Assembly: GCA_019454045.1 (NCBI GenBank)
Contig: SKCR01007813.1
Coordinates: 434,001 to 498,000 of the forward strand
DNA length: 64,000 nt
Source: Zanthoxylum bungeanum
Taxonomy: Eukaryota; Streptophyta; Magnoliopsida; Sapindales; Rutaceae
Direction of reading: 5' to 3'
Made by a program: the position numbers and the translations under genes. Shown piece by piece: positions 1 to 9,600 of the stretch; positions within the stretch are counted from its first letter, which is position 1, and each line of letters opens with the position of its first letter. The notes beneath the pieces were generated by a model. It saw only the letters and a program-made list of their open reading frames with translations, was not told where the DNA came from and did not search any database.

Positions 1-146
1 AGGTCAATGATCGAATTCCAACCCGATATAAGATCATTGGAATATGGATCCAAATATTTTATTTCAAAGGCATACACATACCAAGTAGGTTCTCACTTTT
101 CATAGAAGTAAATCGAGAAACAAGTAATATTTTAAATAGGGTTTAC

Positions 147-651
147 TAGGGGTGGCAATTTGGGTCAGGATTCGTTTATTCGTTCAATTTGATTCGCTTT
201 AAAGCGAATACGGGTTTGAAAAAATGGATTCGTTTAATAAATGAGTCAATTTGATTCGATTCGTTTATTCGTTTAGGATTCGTTTTATTATTTTATTTTA
301 CTAGTTATTGTTATTTTTCAATTAAGATACTAGAAATTATGGCTAATTACCATAGAAAAATAATATTGTCGATATTTGGTGAGATATTTTTAGTAAATAT
401 ATTAATTACATATTTCATATGTATATATTTGTGAAGAATTTATGTAAATCAATTATGGTAAATTATGTTATTAAATAATATCATGACTAAACGGATATTC
501 GTATTCGATTCGTTTAATAAACAAATCGAATACAAATCATGATATTAGGATTCGTTTAATAAACGAATCGAATACGAATCCATCACATTTTGATTCGATT
601 CGTTTAGGATTCGATACAAATTCGATTCGTTGATTCGTTTTGACACCCCTA
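147..651 (+). mobile_element. hAT-type MITE, copy A, at the intron 10 splice donor
   Basis: A 505-bp AT-rich non-coding element starting TAGGGGTGGCAA and ending TTGACACCCCTA, imperfect terminal inverted repeats typical of plant hAT MITEs. It is flanked by the perfect 8-bp duplication GGGTTTAC (139-146 and 652-659). The interior repeats GATTCGTTTA-like units. The minus-strand reading of the duplication, GTAAACCC, is the first 8 bases of intron 10, so the insertion lies at the splice donor. A second copy, reversed, is at 13580-14106. Confidence 0.9.
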
Positions 652-659
652 GGGTTTAC

Positions 660-3600
660 CTCAAAAGTAATTGTGTGATCAGACACATCAACTGCTCTGG
701 CCCGGAATATTCTGGCAATGTCAAGGACATCCCTTCTAGCAGCAGTGTTCACAGCAATTTTTATCAACATCAGCTCCCGTTCGGCAAATGGCAAGTGAGT
801 TATATCTCGAACCTGAATAAGACAACACCATTGTCAGCAATTTGGTCATCTGAAATTTACAAATTTGAAATGCAATTGCAGATATCAAAAGAATACACTT
901 ATTAATGACCTCTCAAAACATGGACTACTTGGTAGTAAAATCAAATGAGGGCATTGGTCCAAAATTCACATTATATAGAAGAATTTATTTGGGAAAAAAA
1001 CAAAGATGATTAAACAAATAATTAAAACCAAGTTCCAGATACACATACACCGCTCCTTTATTAAGTCTTTATCTGTTTCACCAGTAAATATTTTAACTAA
1101 CTGCTGCTCAAGAAATAAATAAAGTAATTTCATCTGTAAACCATATAAAACCCCAAGAATAGTTGGAGGAACTTGACGAGTGGAATTCATTGAGATGACT
1201 AAAAGAGGCCCCAAGAAACTTTTAAGGAAGATAGATTTTACTTGGAAATAAAAGTTTCAGACATCACTGCACCCTATATATGGCTTGAGACCATTGCTTC
1301 CATCTTCAAGACTTGTTTCCTTTTTTTTCCCTTATGTGTTTCGTAATGTCATAGCAAGCCTAAGCATGAATCTTGTTTTGTAAAACTGAGTAGTTTGGTT
1401 ATGGCACCCAAATATTGTGAACAATGATAGAAGTTTCAACAAAAATTCTCCTTCCATTTTCCACATGCTGACTTTTCAAGATCTAACATATTTGCATAGC
1501 CAAATTTTATGTGCTATTTCTTCTCATTTTCAGAGAGATCATTCAGGCGCATGAAATTTGAAGCAGAATTGGTATAAATCCAGAATCAAATTTAATTTTA
1601 AATTAATGTTTTACGTTTTAAATGAAATAGGATTCTAGTTGGAATTTTTAATATTACAAAGTGGATCTAGACTTCAACTAAAAGCTTTCAAATCTGTCAA
1701 TATGCCACCTCTTTTCAGAGAATTAGAGAGAGAGAGAGGTAGAAGCATGCGTTTCCAAATCCTCCATGTTTTAAAATCAGTTCTGTATATTGTTCAAGAA
1801 AACTATGGAAATGATTTAAAATCTTAAGACCTTCCAGCTCATTTAATATTTAACGAAGGTATAAATTGGGTGCTGATGCACTGCTTACCTCATGGAGATC
1901 TATAAGCTTGTGTAATTGCTGAACCAACTTGCCAATGGACTCATCAGTTCCTGGAATAACAGTTGTGATGCGAGAAAGACCCTCCATTTCAGCAGGCCCC
2001 ACAGCTAGACACTGAAATTAAGTGATAAACAAATCACCGCATTAATAAGCGTGATGTTTTGAAGGAATAGTGACAGAATTATAAGTCAATACATAGCTGA
2101 CCTGAATGTTATAACCTCTTCGTGATATAACCCCAGTTACAATGTTGAGAACTCCGGGAGTGTCACTCACGAGCATCGATAAAGTGTGTGACCGAAGTCC
2201 AGTTGACTGTACCAATGCAGATCATGTTAGAAAGACAACATAGAAAACAACCCATAGGTCTTGAGATGTAGGCATCTTACATCTTCATCATAGAGAACAC
2301 CCCAATGAGCATCCAGAACTTGATTCACTGGAAAGTTATCATAAGGCTCCACAGGATAGACATCACCCTTCCAAAACGAAATGAGAACTTTATAGACTGC
2401 TCACTAAGGTAACATGATCTATGGTGAAGATATAAATCAAGCAGATACCACAAAGAAGAATAGGGAACAATCATTATGAGTATCCAGCAGAGTAAGATAT
2501 TTGAAATTTATCAGAAAAACACATATCAAACTATTTAAATTTTCTTTAATATTCTATTATTCTTGTATTTAGCCTTCGAAGTTGGGGCACTAAGAACTTG
2601 CACAATTCTGTAAAGCATCTTAACGTGATTGTTTTTTTCCTTTCCACTAACTAAATAGGGAGGAACAGTTAAAAGAATTACATTATTCAATCCAATATGC
2701 AGACTAACAGATTCAAGATGATGAACCATTCAGTCTAGAGTATCGTATTCAATAACTTGGCATCCAGTTGTATGATTAAGAGCTTACATTTCACAGCCAC
2801 CCCACAGAAATTAACTATAATCCCTATCTAGCATAAATCTACAAAAAGAACAAAAAACAAATGTTCGGGTTTATTCAAAGATCTAGTTGACTAGTCAAGG
2901 ACCTTGTTTTATGAAATTATTAAAGCACAACCTGTTAATGAGTCAAAATCATCAATTCATTTTCATAACCATGCAATTATGCGATCTTTCAGCTACGCAA
3001 AAAGATGTCAAAGATATGCAAATGAGACAACCTTGCTCATAATTATATAAATAACCAAGACAAACTCAAAAATATACTTGCTAACCATTACTAAACCCAG
3101 ACTTATGCTATTGGTAAAAGCCCAGAACTAGTATCAAGACTACCATTCCCCCATGTGAAGGACATTTGGATCAAATACAACTAAATTCCCATTACACAAA
3201 CAACAACAAATTCAAAAACAACTTATAAGCCTATTCCATTATATAATAAAGCTCAGAGCCACACACAGTATTCCTGATGTGCAGGGGAAAAAATAATTAG
3301 TATACAAGATGAAGGTTAGCAGGCAATTGCAGCTTGGTAAAGTTAAGAATATATACCCTTGAGGATGTATCGACATTTGCATTTCCATTTTGAGATCGAC
3401 TAGTATCTCGTATAACAGTACCATTTCGCCTTTTCTCTTCAAGATCTGGATAAGAGGCTGCCGAAAAGTTCCAAAATGGAGCGGTGTCCCCCATCTTTTC
3501 CCGTCTCAGAGCAATCTGTGAATTGAACCATATTCAAGTTCCATCAGACAAAAAGGAGTGATAAAATATTAAGGGGCAATTATCTTCTTCTAGCTATAAA

Positions 3601-6600
3601 GTTATATAATATTCTCTGAAATAATCATTATCTACAGCTTATACAGTTTTCAAAAATTCTTGGATAAATGCGTGTACTTCTTATGTTGCTTCACTTTGGG
3701 TAGGGTATACCAAACCGACGAAGTCTTTTCTCACTATATGGGGTAGCGTATAATTAAAAAATATATATAATTACAATTATTCAGTTATAAAAAATAATAA
3801 TAATAACCGTTCGGTTTTTTTAATAAAAGAAATTACAATTATCTCGAATTGTCGATTCGGTTTGGCTCATTTCAGTTTTACAGTTGTTTAGCAATTATAA
3901 AAATTAAATTTAACATTCAATTTAATCATCACAATGTCAATGATAGCTTTTCAAATATTCTGTTAAGGCCCTAATTTTTAGACAACTAAAAAAAACTAAT
4001 AAGATGGGGACAGGCAGGGTAAGGGAGAATAGCTGTTCAGGGCTATTGATTTCACTAGCAAATTTGCAAGAACAGCGAACGACACAAGCAGTGAACAGTG
4101 ACGCAAACAATGACATGAACTGTCACGGCTTGAACAGTGTTTACGTGAACTGTGAAAGCTTTTAGATTATTTTTTAGTTTAATTATTTTATTAAGGGTAA
4201 TTTAGTCATTCTATTTTATAAGGAGACTAACCTAAATTTTAAACTAGTATTTAAGACTAGCCTCATGGAGAATTAGGGTATTATGAATTATTGTGAAATT
4301 GAAGGCAAAAGCCTATTTGGTGTTTTTTGAACTTTTATTTGGCTTTTCAGAGTCTGAGATTCCCTTGGGCTAGAATACACAAATTCTGTGAATCTAGTAT
4401 AGGATTTAATCAATTCAATTATGTGATTATGATTAAATTATATCTATCTTTACTTGAATTTAGATTTTTCTCTAAAACCCAATCCCCCAATTTCAATTTA
4501 AAATAAACCCTAGGTTTGAATTGAAATCTCTAACCCCCAAAATTGACCAAATTACATGTGAAGTTTGCTTAGTTGTCAAAGGGAACTACTACTGTGAGGA
4601 TCAAGCTAAGGGTTGTTAGGGCTTGTTGTTGGATTCTTAACCAGGTCCTGAATACATTCATTTAAAATAGTTACACTATAGCTATTATAATCTCCTGATG
4701 ATATAGTATTGGTGGATGAGTGTAAAGAAGGTGTAGAGGCTAAACTTGAGATGTGGAGAAAAACCTTGAAAAATAAATGCCTCTGACTAAGTAGGTTAAA
4801 AACTGAACACATGAGGTATGAGTTTAACGAAGGTAGTAGAGGTAATGAGGCAGAAATAAGAATTAGCGACCAACCGATCTCAAGTAGCGAGTGTTTTAAA
4901 TACCTCGGGTCCATCCTTCAAAAAGATGGAAAAGTCGATTGAGATATCATGCATAGAATTCAATCGAGTTGGAGGAAATGAATATGTGTGTCTAGGGTCT
5001 TATTCGATCTTAACATTCCTTTAAAACTTAAAGGCAAATTTTATAGGACCGCCGTAAGACTTATAATGCTTTATGAAACATAAAATTGGGCAATAAAACA
5101 TCAAGAAGCCCAAAAAATTAGGGTAGTTGAGATGAGAATACTTGGATGAATGTGTGGGTGGACTAGGAAAGCCAGAGTTAGAAATGAAGTAATTAGGAAG
5201 AGATTGGGGGTACACCGATTGATGAGAAGATGAGAGAAACAAAGCTAAAATAGTTTGGACATATCCAACGTAGATCTTAAGTGATCCAGTGAGAAAATGA
5301 GAGCAAATGAGGAAGGAGAAAACCTAAGTTGACATGGACAAAAACTATAAAAAGAGACCTAGGTTTAATGGAGTTTGATGAATCAATATTCTTAGATAGA
5401 GCACAATAACGTCAAAAGATCCATGTAGCAAACTCCACCTAGTGGGAAAATGTTTTGTTTGGTTTGATTTGGTTATAGCTATTATAATCATCACAACAAT
5501 CAATAAAATTGGTGAAATCATATCCAATTAAACAAAACTTCCAATAGTTCCAACTTGTAACATTCAAATTAAAACAGTAATTACCAAATTTAGCATTAAA
5601 TTTTTTAATAAAAATGGTTTTATAGTAAGACTTGGGAATTTTTCCTAATAAAACAAACCGAACGAGTTCGGTTTAGTTCTGTCTAGTGCCTAGTCCTATC
5701 CAATGTTTAAAAATACGTGGCGGCGCCTCGAGGCGGCCGGCTATTGAGGCGCGAGGCGGACCTCCTCGAGGCGGTGAGGCGGGCGCCTCGATCCGAAAAT
5801 CGGAAAAATAATCCAAAATATATTCATTTTTTCATAATTCATAGTATGTTCAAAAAACTATTGATAACTGATTGAAAATACATTAACTTCTTCATAATTC
5901 ATAATATGTTCAAAAAATTATTGATAACTAATCCCTAAACTCAGTGGAAGTTTCAGAGATAATTTAAACTTCTAAAGATGTAACTACTGTTATAATTCTG
6001 CAGCAGTGATATATGCTTTATTTTTGTAACTTATTCTTTCTCCTATGTAGTGAGTTTGGTTGATTCTTATTACCATAACTCCTGTTTCACAGTCATTCAT
6101 ATTGATCATGTGTAGTTAATTCCAATGTTTTTGTCTCTTGTTGATTGTCGAAATTAAGTGGGTTTTGAAACTAAACTGTATAGAATTTAATAACTGAGTT
6201 AACAGTCATTCATATGAGGCATGTCTATTACTGAAAGTCAAACAGTAGAAAACATTCAATCGATCATTTAAATAAATATCTGATAATAGGTAACGAATCC
6301 AACAAATATTTATTTTATATAGCTAGCCAAGACACATAGTCAGATTGAGTGAAAACCAACATTACAATTAGAAAACATTCAAACAATCAAAACAAAATAT
6401 CACCTCAATTGCAACACCTAGTTGCAGTAGTACAGGAATGGGTGATCCAAGAGTGGGTGTTATAAGTCCTGCTCTTTCCCGAGCCGAGAAGCTGAAGACA
6501 ACACGCCGAGAAGCTGAAGAAGACACGCCGAGAAGCTGATGCGTCGATGCTGAGACGAGAAACCCTAGACGAAATTTCCAATGCGAGACGCGAAGAAGAA

Positions 6601-9600
6601 ACCCTAGAGTATCTAATTATCTGCGAAGAAGAAACCCTGAGAGAAGAAACCCTGAGACGAGAAACCCAAATTTCCAATGCGTCGCTATTTTTTTTTTTAT
6701 AAAGAAGTCAAAACGACGACGTTTTGGGGGTGCCAAAACGTCGTCGTTTCAGTGGTAAAAAATAAAAAAAAAAAAAAAAAAATAAAAAAAGATCGAACGC
6801 GAGGCGGCCGCCTCAGACCGCCTCGCGCCGAATCTGCTTGAGGCGGCCGCCTCAGGCGGTGAAAGGCGAGAAAATGGATAGCAGCGTATTAGGCGGCCGC
6901 CTCGACGCGCCGACACCGTGAGGCGGTGCGAGGCGGCCGCCTCGAAACGTTTTTGTTGAGGAAAATATCTCACATCGGCTGAGATGAACAATTAAACTCA
7001 AAATATAAACATTAGGCAATCTTCAACTCTCAGGCTGGCTTTTGGGTTGAGTTAGGCCCACGAATTTCAACATGGTATCAGAGCCACACTCATGCACGGG
7101 TGGGCCCACACTACCTGTCCACGTGACATGAACCAGGCAAAAGACCGGTTTGCACGTGAGGGGGAGTGTTGAGGAAAATATCTCACATCGGCTGAGATAA
7201 ACAATTAAACTCAAAATATAAACATTAGGCAATTCTCAACTCTCAAGCTGGCTTTTGGGTTGAGTTAGGCCCATGAATTTCAACAGTTTTTTTAAACAAT
7301 GGTCCAATCTTGGGGCTTCAATTTCAAATCATGATATCTTTTTTTCTTAATGCATATAAATTCTCTGTCTATGTGTCTCCTTTCTTTCAGCCTTTATTGT
7401 AGGAGTTTGCAAATAGGATGGGTTGGGCCCTCCGGCCTAGATTTTTAAAGTTTACTAACCAAAAATCATTAATGCTAATTTTGATTTTTTTTAAAAAAAA
7501 AAAAAAAATTGATATAGCCTGTGACGATTTACATCTTGTAACATCTTGTATCATCAATCATCATATAAAAATTGATATAACTTGAGCCCTCCCCTATATA
7601 CGGTCTATCTTCATATTACAACGTATGGAAGTAAATCAATTTGATGTTTGATGCAAGTCACACTATAGAAAGGCACAAGAAGCAGCAGATGAAGCATTGA
7701 ACATACCCTACCGGAATGTAATAAAAGACCTATGAACTGTTGGCTTATATGTGAGGAACTAGTTGCACCAAACCAAGAGCCAACATTTCACACTGACAAA
7801 ATTCACCAAATTAATTACAATACAATTGAACAAAATTCACCAAAATTCATCACATCACGTAACTAATTGCATGCATGAACAATAGCACAGCAAAAGACCG
7901 GAACAGCTGGTGGTGGTGGAGACTAGAGGAGGCAGCAAGGCGAGAGAAGTGGTTGTCGCAGAACAGCAGCAAGCCCGCACAGCTACAGACCAGTCGACTC
8001 GTGTGTGGTGGTCCCAAGCATCAGCAGCAGTCGCCATCTACCAGGCTTGCGCCGTTCACTGTTTTCCAGTTAGGGATTCCAAATTTTGGGTTTGGGATGG
8101 GGCTACGCCGCGTTATGAAGAGAAAGGGGAGGTGAGAGACGAAAGAGAAATTAGGGTTTTTACTTTGTTTATATTTATTCTAAATAATAATAACTAAACA
8201 AACGAAACAAAAGCCTTTTCTCATTAGGTGGGTTGGCTATATGGATCCTTTTCACATCATTATGCTCTATCCGGAATCATTGCCTCATTAACCTCAGTAA
8301 AATATAGATCTCTCTATGGTTTATGTCCATATCGACTTAGGCTTTTTCCGACCTCGCTTGACACATGGCAACACCATTTGTTATCTTTTTCTCGCCAGGA
8401 TACTTAGAGATCGACGTTGTAGATGCCGGAACCATCTTAGTCGTGTTTATATCATTTTCTTCTCAATGGATGCTAAACCTAATTTCTTTAAAAAAATTTC
8501 AATCCTAACCTTCTCTCTCCTAATCCACCCACACATTCACCTAAGCATTCTAAATAAGAATAAAACTTTAAAAAAAAAAAAATTGTTTTTAAGGGTCATG
8601 CCCGGACTTTTTCACGTAAGCCTGAGTCAGACCTGGCCCTAGCCTAGACTTTTTCATGTAGGCCCGAGTCAGGCCTGGCCCTAGCCCTTACAGGGCCATG
8701 TGAGCCCAGGCCCAGGGCGGGCCAGCTTGGGCTTTTTTGCCCACCCTACTTTATTAATATATTTCTTTGTTTCTAATTTTTAAAATGAAAATTAATAATT
8801 ATATGGACAACAAAGGATATAACAAGTATGGACATTATACCTTTCCTGTTCTTGCAAGTTCTTTTATACCAAACTTGCTGAAGTTTCTCTGAACAGCAGC
8901 AATCTTTCCAGGGTCCCCAGTGACCTGAAATCCAAAAGCACAAAACCCGACTTTCAAAAGAATAATTGGACCAGAAAAGCAATTTAAATCCATCTACAAC
9001 ATTTTAGCATATATCTCGTGCAATCTTATTAATTGTTATGAGGATCAGCCGAACATTCAAATGCAACAAATACAGCCAAAAGAAATAAAATGAAATATCA
9101 TAAAGGTTGCAATGGCAATGCTATGAAATAATGTCTATGATGTGTGCTTCATGCTATTAAAATGATTTTATTCATGCAAAAGACGGTGCAGTAAATTCAG
9201 GAAAATAACTGAAGCATACAAACAGATAAATGCACAAGGATCTGACAAATGGTACCTCAATCGTTAGCGAGTGTTCAGAGGTATCTACAACTTTAGCTCT
9301 GAAGATATCCACCAACCACATGATCTAAAGATTAAGGCTCCAAAAAAAAAAATTAGTTCCTTGAGTGCAGAAAACGAACTGAAAGCAAATTAAAAGAATA
9401 TTTCCCATCACTCATAAAGTACAAAAGGTCATTTACTTAACGTAAACTATAAAAATAAGTCCCCAAGGGGCGCAGCCCAGTGGTTGGAGCTTGGGACCTT
9501 GAAGACAAGGTCTCAGGTTCGAGCCTTGGGTAACACCCTTGTAAGAGCATGGGACAACACCGGTTTACCTACGCATCCATACCAGAGTGAAGGAGTCCAA

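Larger units (their letters stand above)
5701..7301. mobile_element. Non-autonomous hAT transposon with GGCGGCCGCCTC subterminal repeats
   Basis: Terminal repeats CAATGTTTAAAAA (left) and TTTTTTTAAACAATG (right) bound a 1601-bp element. The 8-bp duplication is GTCCTATC (5693-5700) and GTCCAATC (7302-7309), 7 of 8 matching. Both ends carry dense GC-rich palindromic units (GAGGCGGCCGCCTC-like, 5713-5790 and 6795-6945) around an AT-rich middle. I see no transposase. The short open frames on either strand inside are low-complexity. A TRIM element (6954-7285) is nested near the right end. Confidence 0.85.

Noticed and set aside
6405..6991. Ser/Arg-rich minus-strand frames of 80-90 codons
   Set aside because: Low-complexity translations of the GC-rich and purine-rich repeats of the hAT element.
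9516..9525. tRNA gene suggested by the B box
   Set aside because: No cloverleaf can be completed. The 3' body, A tail and target duplications show a SINE.
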